Below are positions 13,871-22,209 of a stretch of DNA of 23,062 bases, one piece after another. A program made the translations under genes and the position numbers. Position 1 is the stretch's first letter; every line of letters begins with the position of its first letter. Under the pieces are notes generated by a model. That model did no database searches and had not been told where the DNA came from. It worked only from the letters and a program-made list of their open reading frames with translations. Source of the stretch: Pseudoruminococcus sp964385235 (GTDB taxonomy: Bacteria; Bacillota; Clostridia; Oscillospirales; Acutalibacteraceae); NCBI GenBank assembly GCA_964385235.1, contig CAYLOD010000023.1, forward strand, positions 1 through 23,062, read 5' to 3'.

Positions 13871-14536
13871 ATGGGCCAGAAAGTAAATCCCCACGGTCTT
13901 CGTGTGGGCGTAATCAAAAATTGGGATTCACGCTGGTATGTCAACGACAAGGATTTCGGCGACACACTCGTTGAGGACTATAACCTGCGCAAGCTTCTTA
14001 AAAAGCAGCTTTACGCGGCTGGTGTACCGAAAATCGAGATAGAGCGCGACGCCTCAAGAGTAAGAATCCATATTCACTGCGCCAAGCCCGGTATGGTTAT
14101 CGGCAAGGGCGGCAGCGAGATAGAGAAGCTTCGCGTACAATGCGAGAAGTTCCTCGGCAAGCCTGTTGCGATAAATATAGTCGAGATCAAAAACCCGGAT
14201 CTCAACGCGCAGCTTGTAGCGGAAAATATTGCGCAGCAGCTTGAGAAGAGAATTTCCTTCCGCCGCGCTATGAAACAGTCCATCGGTCACGCGATGAGAT
14301 TCGGCGCAAAGGGTATAAAGATTCAGTGCTCAGGCCGTTTGGGAGGCGCAGAAATCGCGAGATCCGAACAATATCACGAAGGCACGATCCCGCTTCAGAC
14401 GCTGAGAGCCGATATTGACTACGGCTTTGCCGAGGCTAACACAACGTACGGTATTATCGGCGTCAAGGTGTGGCTTTACAAGGGCGAGGTTCTCAACGAA
14501 ACACGCAAGCCCCGCAGGGAAGGAGGCAGTAAATAA
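13871..14536 (+). CDS. rpsC: Ribosomal protein S3
   Basis: S3 is at the mRNA entry site of the 30S subunit and has helicase activity with S4. The 221-residue product starts G-Q-K-V-N-P-H-G-L-R after the Met and carries the KH-domain loop G-M-V-I-G-K-G-G-S-E near residue 75-85. ATG 13871 follows GAGGAGG. The stop TAA shares one base with the rplP start (TAATG), and the ribosome binding site of rplP (AGGAGG, 14521-14526) is inside this gene. Confidence 0.99.
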   Translation: MGQKVNPHGLRVGVIKNWDSRWYVNDKDFGDTLVEDYNLRKLLKKQLYAAGVPKIEIERDASRVRIHIHCAKPGMVIGKGGSEIEKLRVQCEKFLGKPVAINIVEIKNPDLNAQLVAENIAQQLEKRISFRRAMKQSIGHAMRFGAKGIKIQCSGRLGGAEIARSEQYHEGTIPLQTLRADIDYGFAEANTTYGIIGVKVWLYKGEVLNETRKPRREGGSK

Positions 14537-14958
14537 TGCTGTTGCCAAAGCGCGTAAAACACCGCAGAGTTCACAGAGGCCGTATGACAGGCAAGGCCTC
14601 GCGCGGTAACAAGGTTGTTTACGGTGATTACGGTCTTCAGGCTCTCGAGCCTGTATGGATCACCTCAAACCAGATAGAGGCAGCCCGTGTCGCTATGACA
14701 CGTTACTGCAAAAGATTCGGTAAGGTCTGGATCAAGATTTTCCCGGATAAGCCCGTCACAAAGAAACCTTTGGAAACCCGTATGGGTAAAGGTAAGGGCG
14801 CGCCGGAGTTTTGGGTAGCGGTTGTCAAGCCCGGCAAGATTATGTTTGAGCTTGGCGGCGTCCCGGAGGATACCGCGAGAGAGGCTTTGCGTCTGGCGGC
14901 TATGAAGCTGCCGGTTAAGTGCAAGTTCGTTACTAAGGAAGAAACGGAGGTTGAGTAA
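14536..14958 (+). CDS. rplP: Ribosomal protein L16
   Basis: L16 helps place tRNA in the A and P sites of the 50S subunit. The 140-residue product begins M-L-L-P-K-R-V-K-H-R and has the basic N-terminal arm and the K-P-x-x-K-K-P-x-E-T-R-M-G-K-G-K-G segment that reaches toward the A site. Its start overlaps the rpsC stop by one base, so the two are translationally coupled. Confidence 0.99.
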   Translation: MLLPKRVKHRRVHRGRMTGKASRGNKVVYGDYGLQALEPVWITSNQIEAARVAMTRYCKRFGKVWIKIFPDKPVTKKPLETRMGKGKGAPEFWVAVVKPGKIMFELGGVPEDTAREALRLAAMKLPVKCKFVTKEETEVE

Positions 14959-14960
14959 TT

Positions 14961-15167
14961 ATGAAAGCTTCGGAACTCAGAGAACTTAATAATACAGAGC
15001 TTGAAGAAAAACTCAAGAGCCTTAAAGAGGAACTTTTCAACCTGCGTTTTCAGCTTGCTATAAACCAGCTCGATAACCCAATGCGCATTTCCGCTGTTAA
15101 GAAGGACATAGCTCGCGTACAGACAATTCTGCGTCAGAATGAGCTCCGCGACAGCGCAGACGCGTAA
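14961..15167 (+). CDS. rpmC: Ribosomal protein L29
   Basis: L29 is a two-helix protein near the tunnel exit next to L23. The 68-residue product has the family pattern M-K-A-S-E-L-R-x-L and E-L-x-x-L-K-E-E-L-F-N-L-R-F-Q. ATG 14961 is two bases after the rplP stop, and its ribosome binding site GGAGG (14946-14950) lies within rplP. Confidence 0.99.
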   Translation: MKASELRELNNTELEEKLKSLKEELFNLRFQLAINQLDNPMRISAVKKDIARVQTILRQNELRDSADA

Positions 15168-15187
15168 GGGAAGGGAGGAAGCGCAAA

Positions 15188-15442
15188 GTGGAAAGAAATC
15201 TCAGAAAGACAGATGTCGGCAGGGTCGTAAGCACTAAGATGGATAAGACTGTTGTCGTTGCCATAGAAAACAGTGTCAAGCACCCGCTGTATAACAAGAT
15301 CATCAAGCGTACAGTCAGACTTAAGGTACACGACGAAAAGAACGAGTGTTCAGTAGGCGACCGCGTGCGTATAATGGAAACACGTCCTATCTCTAAGGAC
15401 AAGAGATGGCGTCTGGTAGAAATCATAGAGAAAGCGAAGTAA
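15188..15442 (+). CDS. rpsQ: Ribosomal protein S17
   Basis: S17 is a primary binder of 16S rRNA with an OB fold. The 84-residue product starts at GTG 15188 with GGGAGG upstream. Recognisable segments are G-R-V-V-S-T-K-M-D-K-T-V-V-V and the C-terminal G-D-R-V-R-I-M-E-T-R-P-I-S-K. Normal length and position between L29 and L14. Confidence 0.99.
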   Translation: MERNLRKTDVGRVVSTKMDKTVVVAIENSVKHPLYNKIIKRTVRLKVHDEKNECSVGDRVRIMETRPISKDKRWRLVEIIEKAK

Positions 15443-15472
15443 TTTCGTTTTTGTTAAAAGGAGGAACGCACT

Positions 15473-15841
15473 GTGATACAGCAGCAGACCTACCTCAAGG
15501 TTGCCGATAATACCGGCGCGAAGGAACTCATGTGCATTCGCGTTCTCGGCGGTACCGGCAGGAGGTACGCCAACATTGGCGACGTAGTCGTAGCTTCGGT
15601 TAAAAAAGCAGCACCCGGCGGCGTTGTTAAAAAAGGCGATGTAGTTAAGGCAGTTATAGTACGCTCGGCTCGAGGCGTGCGTCGTGATGACGGAACATAC
15701 ATCAGGTTTGATGAGAATGCGGCCGTTATCATAAGAGATGACAAAAATCCGAGAGGTACTCGTATATTCGGACCGGTTGCAAGAGAACTCAGAGATAAGG
15801 ATTATATGAAGATCCTGAGCCTTGCTCCCGAAGTCCTTTAA
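15473..15841 (+). CDS. rplN: Ribosomal protein L14
   Basis: L14 forms part of the 50S face that contacts the 30S subunit and is the docking site of the silencing factor RsfS. The 122-residue product starts at GTG 15473 with AGGAGG upstream and reads M-I-Q-Q-Q-T-Y-L-K-V-A-D-N-T-G-A-K. The stop TAA runs directly into the GGAGG of the next gene. Confidence 0.99.
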   Translation: MIQQQTYLKVADNTGAKELMCIRVLGGTGRRYANIGDVVVASVKKAAPGGVVKKGDVVKAVIVRSARGVRRDDGTYIRFDENAAVIIRDDKNPRGTRIFGPVARELRDKDYMKILSLAPEVL

Positions 15842-15855
15842 GGAGGTGCCGGAAA

Positions 15856-16185
15856 ATGGCTGATAATAAAAACAAAGTTCATGTTAAGACAGGCGATACT
15901 GTTGTCGTGCTCTCCGGCACACAGCGCGGCAAAAAGGGCAAGGTCCTTCAAGTAAGCCCCAAGGAAGGCAAGGTCATTATCGAGAAGGTTAACTTTGTTT
16001 CCAAGCACGTCAAACCCCGCAAAATGGGCGAGGCCGGCGGCATCATTAAGGCGGAGGCCGCTATGTACGCAAGCAAGGTACAGATCGTTTGCCCGCACTG
16101 CAACAAACCTACCCGTGTAGGCCATCAGATTCTGAAAGACGGCAGCAAGCAGCGCATTTGCAAAAAATGCGGCGAGGCGCTCTAA
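15856..16185 (+). CDS. rplX: Ribosomal protein L24
   Basis: L24 initiates 50S assembly. The 109-residue product carries an N-terminal KOW segment (G-D-T-V-V-V-L-S-G-T-Q-R-G-K-x-G-K-V) and a C-terminal zinc-ribbon-like pair C-P-H-C and C-K-K-C, common in Firmicutes L24. ATG 15856 is 14 bases past the rplN stop, with the ribosome binding site fused to that stop. Confidence 0.99.
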   Translation: MADNKNKVHVKTGDTVVVLSGTQRGKKGKVLQVSPKEGKVIIEKVNFVSKHVKPRKMGEAGGIIKAEAAMYASKVQIVCPHCNKPTRVGHQILKDGSKQRICKKCGEAL

Positions 16186-16197
16186 GGAGGATAACAA

Positions 16198-16737
16198 ATG
16201 GCAAGATTGAAGGATTTATATATCTCCGAGATTGCTCCCGCTCTTATGAAGAAATTCGGTTACAAGAGTGTTATGCAGATCCCTAAGCTTGACAAGATCG
16301 TTGTCAATGTCGGCGCGGGTGATGCAAAGGACAACTCGAAGGCGATAGACGCCATTTCATCCGATTTGGCGGCGATAACAGGTCAGAAGCCCGTGGTTTG
16401 CAGAGCTAAGAAGAGCGTTGCTAACTTCAAGATCCGTGAGGGTATGCCGATAGGCGTCAAGGTAACGCTTCGCGGCAACAGAATGTATGAATTTCTCGAC
16501 AGGCTCTTTAATGTAGCTCTCCCGAGAGTTCGTGACTTCAGAGGAATAAGCGCCAACTCCTTCGATGGCAGAGGCAACTACAACATGGGTCTTAAGGAGC
16601 AGCTCATCTTCCCCGAAATCGAGTTCGACAAGATCGACAAGGTGAGAGGCATGGACATCTGCTTCGTTACCACAGCACAGAATGACGAAGAGGCGCGAGA
16701 GCTTTTGACGCTTCTCGGCGCTCCGTTTGAGAAATAA
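16198..16737 (+). CDS. rplE: Ribosomal protein L5
   Basis: L5 binds 5S rRNA and forms a bridge to the 30S head. The 179-residue product has the family start L-K-x-L-Y and the segments K-I-V-V-N-V-G-A-G, A-K-K-S-V-A-N-F-K-I-R-E-G and R-D-F-R-G-I. Normal length. ATG 16198 follows AAGGAGG with 12 bp from the rplX stop. Confidence 0.99.
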   Translation: MARLKDLYISEIAPALMKKFGYKSVMQIPKLDKIVVNVGAGDAKDNSKAIDAISSDLAAITGQKPVVCRAKKSVANFKIREGMPIGVKVTLRGNRMYEFLDRLFNVALPRVRDFRGISANSFDGRGNYNMGLKEQLIFPEIEFDKIDKVRGMDICFVTTAQNDEEARELLTLLGAPFEK

Positions 16738-16749
16738 GGAGGGATAATT

Positions 16750-16935
16750 GTGGCCAAGACATCAATGAAAGTAAAGCAGCAAAGGACTCAGAAGTTCTCC
16801 ACGAGAGAGTATAACAGATGCAAGATTTGCGGCAGGCCCCATGCATACCTCCGCAAGTTCGGCGTGTGCCGTATATGCTTCCGTGAGCTTGCCTACAAGG
16901 GCGAGATTCCGGGCGTCAAGAAAGCAAGCTGGTAA
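16750..16935 (+). CDS. rpsZ: Ribosomal protein S14, zinc-binding form
   Basis: S14 is a 30S head protein. This is the short 61-residue zinc form, with Cys24, Cys27, Cys40 and Cys43, rather than the roughly 90-residue zinc-free form. It starts at GTG 16750, and AAGGAGG overlaps the rplE stop. Some Firmicutes keep a second zinc-free copy for zinc limitation; none is in this window. Also called rpsN type Z. Confidence 0.98.
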   Translation: MAKTSMKVKQQRTQKFSTREYNRCKICGRPHAYLRKFGVCRICFRELAYKGEIPGVKKASW

Positions 16936-16958
16936 GGCTTTAAGAAGGAGGTTTCCGT

Positions 16959-17357
16959 ATGCAAATTACAGATTCAATCGCGGATTTGCTTACAAGAATT
17001 CGTAACGCAAATACTCAAAAGCATGAATCCGTCGAAATCCCTGCTTCTAATATAAAGAAGGCTATCGTTCAGATTCTCCTCGATGAAGGCTACATCAAGA
17101 GCTTCACAGTAGCTGAAGACGGCAAACAGGGTGTTATAAAGGTTGTTCTTAAATATACAGAGGACAAGACCCCGGTTATTACAGGGCTCCGCAGAGTTTC
17201 CAAGCCGGGCTTGCGTATATACAGCGACGTAGAGAACCTTCCGAGAGTTATGAAGGGTCTCGGTGTCGCGATCATCTCGACGTCCAAGGGCGTTATGACC
17301 GACCGTCAGGCGCGCAGGGAAAATGTCGGCGGCGAGGTTCTCGCATATATTTGGTAA
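16959..17357 (+). CDS. rpsH: Ribosomal protein S8
   Basis: S8 binds the central domain of 16S rRNA and in E. coli is the translational repressor of the spc operon. The 132-residue product begins with D-S-I-A-D-L-L-T-R-I-R-N-A and ends with the S-T-S-K-G-V-M-T-D-R-x-A-R segment and a final G-G-E-V-L-A-Y-I-W. ATG 16959 follows AAGGAGG. Confidence 0.99.
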   Translation: MQITDSIADLLTRIRNANTQKHESVEIPASNIKKAIVQILLDEGYIKSFTVAEDGKQGVIKVVLKYTEDKTPVITGLRRVSKPGLRIYSDVENLPRVMKGLGVAIISTSKGVMTDRQARRENVGGEVLAYIW

Positions 17358-17369
17358 GGGGGTGCAGTA

Positions 17370-17918
17370 ATGTCTCGAATTGGAAGAAAGCCCATAAATA
17401 TTCCCGCCGGAGTCGAAGCAAAGCTCGGCGACGGTGTTATCACGGTCAAGGGTCCCAAAGGCACATTAACTCAGAAGATCCACCCGAACATGACCGTTAA
17501 AATTGAAAACAGTGTTATCACTGTCGAGCGTCCCGACGACGCTAAGGAGAACCGTTCACTGCACGGTCTGACACGTTCGATTATAGCTAACATGGTTGAG
17601 GGCGTATCAAACGGCTTCAAAAAGCAGCTTCAGGTCAACGGCGTCGGCTATCGTGTTCAAAAGAAGGGAAAGGATCTCGTAATGAACCTCGGATACTCAC
17701 ATCAGGTTATCGTTTCTGATACGGACGATATTAAGATTGAAGCTCCCGATCCCAATACGATCATCATCAGCGGACCTGATAAGCAGAAAGTCGGTCAGTT
17801 CGCCGCCGAGGTTAGAGAAAAGCGTCCGCCCGAGCCGTATAAGGGCAAGGGTATCAAGTACGCCGATGAAGTTATCCGCCGCAAGGAAGGCAAAGCCGGT
17901 AAGGGCGGCAAGAAGTAA
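17370..17918 (+). CDS. rplF: Ribosomal protein L6
   Basis: L6 lies near the factor-binding site of the 50S subunit. The 182-residue product begins M-S-R-I-G-R-K-P-I and has G-V-G-Y-R-V in the middle and the C-terminal P-E-P-Y-K-G-K-G-I-K-Y. The tail is rich in Lys and Gly. ATG 17370 follows GGGGGTG at the rpsH stop. Confidence 0.99.
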   Translation: MSRIGRKPINIPAGVEAKLGDGVITVKGPKGTLTQKIHPNMTVKIENSVITVERPDDAKENRSLHGLTRSIIANMVEGVSNGFKKQLQVNGVGYRVQKKGKDLVMNLGYSHQVIVSDTDDIKIEAPDPNTIIISGPDKQKVGQFAAEVREKRPPEPYKGKGIKYADEVIRRKEGKAGKGGKK

Positions 17919-17936
17919 TTAAGGAGTGAATAAACT

Positions 17937-18296
17937 ATGGTGAATAAGCCCGATACAAACAAGGCAAGACTTAACCGCCACAAAAGAGTGCGCGGTAAGG
18001 TAAGCGGTACGGCTGCTCGTCCTCGCCTTAACGTTTTCCGCTCCACTAACAACATCTATGCTCAGCTTATCGACGATGTAAAGGGTGTCACACTCGCTTC
18101 TGCATCTTCACTTGATAAGGAAATAGATGGTTATGGCGGAAATAAGGACGCCGCCCGCAGAGTCGGCGCTCTTATCGCAAAGCGTGCAGCTGAAAAGAAC
18201 ATTACAGAGGTCGTTTTTGACCGCGGTGGATATATCTTCCACGGACGCGTCAAGGAATTGGCCGAAGGCGCCCGCGAGGGCGGTCTTAAATTCTGA
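17937..18296 (+). CDS. rplR: Ribosomal protein L18
   Basis: L18 binds 5S rRNA in the central protuberance. The 119-residue product shows the family segments R-H-K-R-V-R-G-K, R-P-R-L-N-V-F-R-S and the C-terminal F-D-R-G-G-Y-x-F-H-G-R-V-K-x-L-A-x-G-A-R-E. ATG 17937 follows AAGGAG at about 9 bases. Nothing unusual. Confidence 0.99.
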   Translation: MVNKPDTNKARLNRHKRVRGKVSGTAARPRLNVFRSTNNIYAQLIDDVKGVTLASASSLDKEIDGYGGNKDAARRVGALIAKRAAEKNITEVVFDRGGYIFHGRVKELAEGAREGGLKF

Positions 18297-18311
18297 TAAG
18301 GAGGAATAACT

Positions 18312-18809
18312 TTGGCTATAATTGACGCATCTAAGCTTGAATTGAAAGAGCACGTTGTTACTATCAACCGTGTATCAAAGACCGTTAAGGGCGGCCGTAT
18401 ATATAAGTTCGCCGCTCTCGTTGTTGTCGGCGACGGCAACGGCACAGTCGGTTTCGGCATAGGCAAGGCGGGCGAGGTTCCCGACGCTATCCGCAAGGGT
18501 ATCGAGGATGCTAAGAAAAACCTCTTTAAGGTATCTCTCAAGGGCAACACGATCCCGCACGAGGTCACAGGCATTTTCGGCGCGGGCAAGGTTATCATGA
18601 AGCCTGCCGCTCCCGGTACCGGCGTTATCGCCGGCGGTCCTGTCCGTGCCGTTGTTGAAGCGGTCGGCATCAAGGACATCAGGACAAAGGCTCTGCGTTC
18701 TTCAAATCCCTGCAACGTTGTCAGAGCTACACTCGCGGGTCTCCGCAGCCTCAGGACAGCCGAGGAAGTTGCTGTTCTCCGCGGCAAGTCGGTAAAAGAA
18801 ATTCTTTAA
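18312..18809 (+). CDS. rpsE: Ribosomal protein S5
   Basis: S5 supports decoding accuracy in the 30S subunit. The 165-residue product starts at TTG 18312, with AAGGAGG about 7 bases upstream and no ATG alternative nearby. Family segments include V-V-V-G-D-G-N-G-x-V-G-F-G-I-G-K-A and the G-G-P-V-R-A-V-V-E loop. A TTG start in such a highly expressed gene is less common but well supported by spacing. Confidence 0.97.
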   Translation: MAIIDASKLELKEHVVTINRVSKTVKGGRIYKFAALVVVGDGNGTVGFGIGKAGEVPDAIRKGIEDAKKNLFKVSLKGNTIPHEVTGIFGAGKVIMKPAAPGTGVIAGGPVRAVVEAVGIKDIRTKALRSSNPCNVVRATLAGLRSLRTAEEVAVLRGKSVKEIL

Positions 18810-18823
18810 GGGAGGCAGCAAAA

Positions 18824-19000
18824 ATGGCAGAAATCAAGATCACTCTTAAAAAGAGTCTTATCTCAGTATTAAAGGACCAGATTGCAACCGCCCATTCACT
18901 CGGTCTTAAAAAGCCCGGCGATACGACAGTTCAGCCGGACAATGCCGCAACAAGAGGTAAGATAGCTAAGATAAGCCATCTCATCGAGGTTGAAGGTTAA
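18824..19000 (+). CDS. rpmD: Ribosomal protein L30
   Basis: This small 50S protein has 58 residues. It starts at ATG 18824, after GGGAGG, 14 bases past the rpsE stop, and ends at TAA 18998-19000. It reads I-K-I-T-L-K-K-S-L-I near the start, then L-G-L-K-K-P-G-D, then a C-terminal I-A-K-I-S-H-L-I-E-V-E, all typical of bacterial L30. Its position between S5 and L15 is the conserved one. Confidence 0.98.
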   Translation: MAEIKITLKKSLISVLKDQIATAHSLGLKKPGDTTVQPDNAATRGKIAKISHLIEVEG

Positions 19001-19020
19001 AGTAAGGAGGTGCGAGTAAT

Positions 19021-19461
19021 ATGAAATTGCACGAATTAACAGCGGTTGAGGGTTCTAATAAGGAACGCAAAAGGATCGGCCGCGGCCACGGCTCGGGCCA
19101 GGGCAAGACAGCCGGCAAGGGCCATAAGGGTCAGAAGGCACGTTCCGGCGGAAATATCCGACCCGGCTTTGAGGGCGGTCAGATGCCGCTTCAAAGACGC
19201 ATTCCAAAGAGAGGTTTCAACAATATTTTCGCCAAGAAGATCGTTGCCATAAATGTTTCCGCCCTTGACAGGTTTGAGGACGGAGCGGAGGTTGACGCAC
19301 AGTCTCTTATAAACGCGGGTATCGTTAAAAAGGAATACGACGGCATTAAAATACTCGGTAATGGAGAAATCTCCAAAAAGCTTACTGTTAAGGCTACCGC
19401 ATATTCCGAGTCTGCAAAGCAGAAAATCGAAGCCGCCGGAGGAAAGGCCGAGGTGGTTTAA
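19021..19461 (+). CDS. rplO: Ribosomal protein L15
   Basis: L15 is a late 50S assembly protein. The 146-residue product begins M-K-L-H-E-L and has the long Gly/Lys-rich arm R-I-G-R-G-x-G-S-G-x-G-K-T-A-G-K-G followed by G-G-Q-M-P-L-x-R-R-x-P-K-R-G-F. ATG 19021 follows AAGGAGG. Its stop TAA directly abuts the secY TTG. Confidence 0.99.
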   Translation: MKLHELTAVEGSNKERKRIGRGHGSGQGKTAGKGHKGQKARSGGNIRPGFEGGQMPLQRRIPKRGFNNIFAKKIVAINVSALDRFEDGAEVDAQSLINAGIVKKEYDGIKILGNGEISKKLTVKATAYSESAKQKIEAAGGKAEVV

Positions 19462-20778
19462 TTGTTTAAGACAATAAGAAACGCCTGGGGAATAGTTGAC
19501 CTTCGCAAAAAAATACTTTTTACGCTTTTCATTATCATAATATTCAGAATCGGTTCGGTTATTCCCGTACCATTCCTCGATATTGACGCGCTGAACACGC
19601 TTATGGGCAACCTGTCCGAAAGCGGCGGTATGCTCGCGTATCTCGACACTATGTCGGGCGGCGCATTTTCGAACGCGACGTTGTTCGCCATGTCGGTCAC
19701 ACCGTACATTAACTCCTCGATTATCATACAGCTTTTGACTGTCGCAATACCTCCTCTTGAACGCCTTTCAAAAGAGGGCGAGGATGGCAGGAAAAAACTC
19801 GGCAAGATAACGCGTTATGTTACGGTTGCCCTCGGATTGATCCAGGGCGGCGCCTACTACTTCTGGCTGTATGCTTCTAATATAGTAACATACAGAGAGG
19901 GATTCCCGGCTGTATTCACAGCGGCGGTTATTATTCTGTCGTTTACGGCAGGTACGGCGCTTATGATGTGGCTTGGTGAGCAGATAAACCAGAAGGGCAT
20001 CGGAAACGGTATCTCAATACTTCTCTTTGCGGGTATCGTTGCAAGGCTTCCGTATATGTTCGTCGCTCTCTACAACTTCTTCATGCTCGGCGTCAACGGA
20101 CAGACACAGTACTTCATACTTGTCCCGCTCTATTTGGTTATTTCGCTTGTAGTCGTTTGGATCATTGTCTTTATGAACGATGCCGAACGCCGCATTCCGA
20201 TACAATATGCCAAGCGTGTTGTCGGCCGCAAGATGTACGGCGGTCAGAGCAGCCACCTTCCTATAAAGGTCGGTCTCTCGGGCGTTATGCCTATCATCTT
20301 TGCAAGTTCTATTCTATCTATCCCGAGTACGATTGAATTCTTTATTGGCGCGGATAATATTACAGGCTTCTGGAGGGGCTTCTTTGACCTCTTCTCTATG
20401 GGAGGCTGGCTCTATATAGGTCTGTACTTTGTCCTAATTCTCGGGTTCGCGTATTTCTATGTTGCGATTGCGTATAATCCGCTGGAAATGGCCAATAATC
20501 TCCGTCAGAATAATGGCACTATACCGGGTATCAGACCGGGCAAGCCGACTGTGGATTTTATTGCCAAAGTACTTTCAAAGGTAACATTGATCGGCGCTAT
20601 CTTCCTCGCCTTCATCGCCCTTGTTCCGTTACTTTATTCTAAATTCACGGGCATGAATACAAGCAGCCTTATGATGGGCGGCACTTCGGTTATCATTTTG
20701 GTAGGCGTCGCTCTTGAAACAATGAAGCAGCTTGAATCACAGATGATGATGCGTCACTACAAGGGCTTCCTTGATTGA
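19462..20778 (+). CDS. secY: Preprotein translocase channel subunit SecY
   Basis: SecY is the pore of the Sec translocon in the cytoplasmic membrane, working with SecE, SecG and SecA. The 438-residue protein shows about ten membrane spans, with the start F-R-I-G-S-V-I-P-V-P, the plug-region segment and Y-I-N-S-S-I-I-I-Q-L-L, and the cytosolic loop R-R-I-P-I-Q-Y-A-K-R-V-V-G-R. It starts at TTG 19462, immediately after the rplO stop; the GAGGTGG at 19449-19456 lies in rplO. The zero-base junction suggests coupled translation. Confidence 0.98.
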   Translation: MFKTIRNAWGIVDLRKKILFTLFIIIIFRIGSVIPVPFLDIDALNTLMGNLSESGGMLAYLDTMSGGAFSNATLFAMSVTPYINSSIIIQLLTVAIPPLERLSKEGEDGRKKLGKITRYVTVALGLIQGGAYYFWLYASNIVTYREGFPAVFTAAVIILSFTAGTALMMWLGEQINQKGIGNGISILLFAGIVARLPYMFVALYNFFMLGVNGQTQYFILVPLYLVISLVVVWIIVFMNDAERRIPIQYAKRVVGRKMYGGQSSHLPIKVGLSGVMPIIFASSILSIPSTIEFFIGADNITGFWRGFFDLFSMGGWLYIGLYFVLILGFAYFYVAIAYNPLEMANNLRQNNGTIPGIRPGKPTVDFIAKVLSKVTLIGAIFLAFIALVPLLYSKFTGMNTSSLMMGGTSVIILVGVALETMKQLESQMMMRHYKGFLD

Positions 20779-20801
20779 CAGCATACTGAAAGGAGTACAA
20801 T

Positions 20802-21434
20802 ATGAAAATCATACTTTTAGGCGCTCCCGGTGCAGGCAAAGGAACACAAGCCGAGGTCATCTGCAATCGTTACAATATTCCCGCCATTTCTACGGGAAAC
20901 ATTATCCGCGAGGCGTTGAAAACCGGTACGGAGATGGGTCTTAAGGCTAAAAGCTATATGGACGCCGGTCAGCTTGTCCCCGATGACGTCGTTATCGGCA
21001 TTATCAAGGACAGGATCGTTAAAGATGACTGCAAGGACGGCTTTATCCTTGACGGCTTTCCGAGAACTATCCCTCAGGCCGAGGCTCTGGACAAGATGGG
21101 TATTATTATTGACAAGGTAATCGACATTGAGGTTGCCGACGAGAAGATAATAAAGAGAATGTCCGGACGCCGTGTCTGTGAAAAATGCGGCGCCAGTTAT
21201 CACCTTGAGTACAAGGCACCCAAGGTTGACGGTGTTTGCGACGTTTGCTCAGGCACCCTTGTTCAACGCAAGGATGACCACCCCGATACAGTTAAGGCAC
21301 GCCTTGATATTTATCATAGTGAAACAGAACCTCTTAAGGATTACTATGCTAAGCAGGGCAAGCTCACCGTTGTCGAAGGTCAGGAGGAGATTAAGGATAC
21401 AACCCGTCTCCTGCTTGAGGCGATTGAGGCTTAA
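20802..21434 (+). CDS. adk: Adenylate kinase with zinc-binding lid
   Basis: Adenylate kinase interconverts ATP plus AMP and two ADP. The 210-residue protein has the P-loop G-A-P-G-A-G-K-G-T at residues 7-15 and the D-G-F-P-R-T segment. The lid carries Cys126, Cys129, Cys146 and Cys149, the structural zinc site common in Gram-positives. Start ATG 20802 follows AAAGGAG. It lies between secY and map as in Bacillus and Clostridia. Confidence 0.99.
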   Translation: MKIILLGAPGAGKGTQAEVICNRYNIPAISTGNIIREALKTGTEMGLKAKSYMDAGQLVPDDVVIGIIKDRIVKDDCKDGFILDGFPRTIPQAEALDKMGIIIDKVIDIEVADEKIIKRMSGRRVCEKCGASYHLEYKAPKVDGVCDVCSGTLVQRKDDHPDTVKARLDIYHSETEPLKDYYAKQGKLTVVEGQEEIKDTTRLLLEAIEA

Positions 21435-21437
21435 CGA

Positions 21438-22187
21438 ATGGTAGTCCTCAAGACGACGCGCGAGATCGCCGCTATGCGTGAGGCGGGCAGGATCTCGCAG
21501 CGGGCTCTGCGTCTTGCGGGCAGGGCTGTTGAACCGGGTGTTTCCACACTTGAACTCGACGGCATTATCCGCGGTTACATTGAGAAACAGGGGGCTGTCC
21601 CCTCGTTTCTCGGCTACGGCGGCTTTCCCGCAAGCGCGTGCATATCTGTAAACAATGTAGTCATCCACGGCATACCGGACAGGAAAACAATCCTGAAACA
21701 AGGTGATATCGTCAGCATTGACGTTGGCGCCCATTATAACGGCTATCACGGGGACAACGCATGGACATTCCCGTGCGGTGATATTTCACGTGAAGCAAGG
21801 GCACTCATCAATACTACGCGCGAGGCCCTTTTTGAGGGTATAAAGAGGGCTGTCGCGGGAAACAGAGTCGGCGATATCGGCAGCGCGGTACAAAGGTATG
21901 CCGAGCCGCGCAGCTACTCGGTGGTACGGGATTTTGTCGGTCACGGAGTAGGTGCGAAGCTGCATGAAGATCCAAGTGTACCTAATTACGGCACACCGGG
22001 GCGTGGTGTGCGCCTCTTACCGGGTATGACAATAGCTATTGAGCCTATGATAAATGCCGGAAGCCACGAGGTAAAGGTGTTGAGCGATAAATGGACTACC
22101 GTCACGGCTGACGGAAGCCTTTCGGCACACTTTGAGCATACGGTAGCTATCACTCCCGACGGACCTGTCATTATGACACTTCCCTGA
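21438..22187 (+). CDS. map: Methionine aminopeptidase type I
   Basis: Removes the N-terminal methionine from new proteins. The 249-residue protein has the metal ligands expected from the E. coli enzyme: Asp95, Asp106, His167, Glu200 and Glu231, plus catalytic His77 and His174. Segments D-V-G-A-H-Y-N-G-Y-H-G-D and G-H-G-V-G are clear. ATG 21438 is three bases after the adk stop, with GAGG inside the end of adk. No N-terminal SEC-C extension is present. Confidence 0.97.
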   Translation: MVVLKTTREIAAMREAGRISQRALRLAGRAVEPGVSTLELDGIIRGYIEKQGAVPSFLGYGGFPASACISVNNVVIHGIPDRKTILKQGDIVSIDVGAHYNGYHGDNAWTFPCGDISREARALINTTREALFEGIKRAVAGNRVGDIGSAVQRYAEPRSYSVVRDFVGHGVGAKLHEDPSVPNYGTPGRGVRLLPGMTIAIEPMINAGSHEVKVLSDKWTTVTADGSLSAHFEHTVAITPDGPVIMTLP

Positions 22188-22209
22188 TGAGAGAAAGGAC
22201 GTCAAAGCT

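Noticed and set aside
18131..18787. Minus-strand 218-codon open frame
   Set aside because: Antisense to rplR and rpsE; no ribosome binding site or family resemblance.
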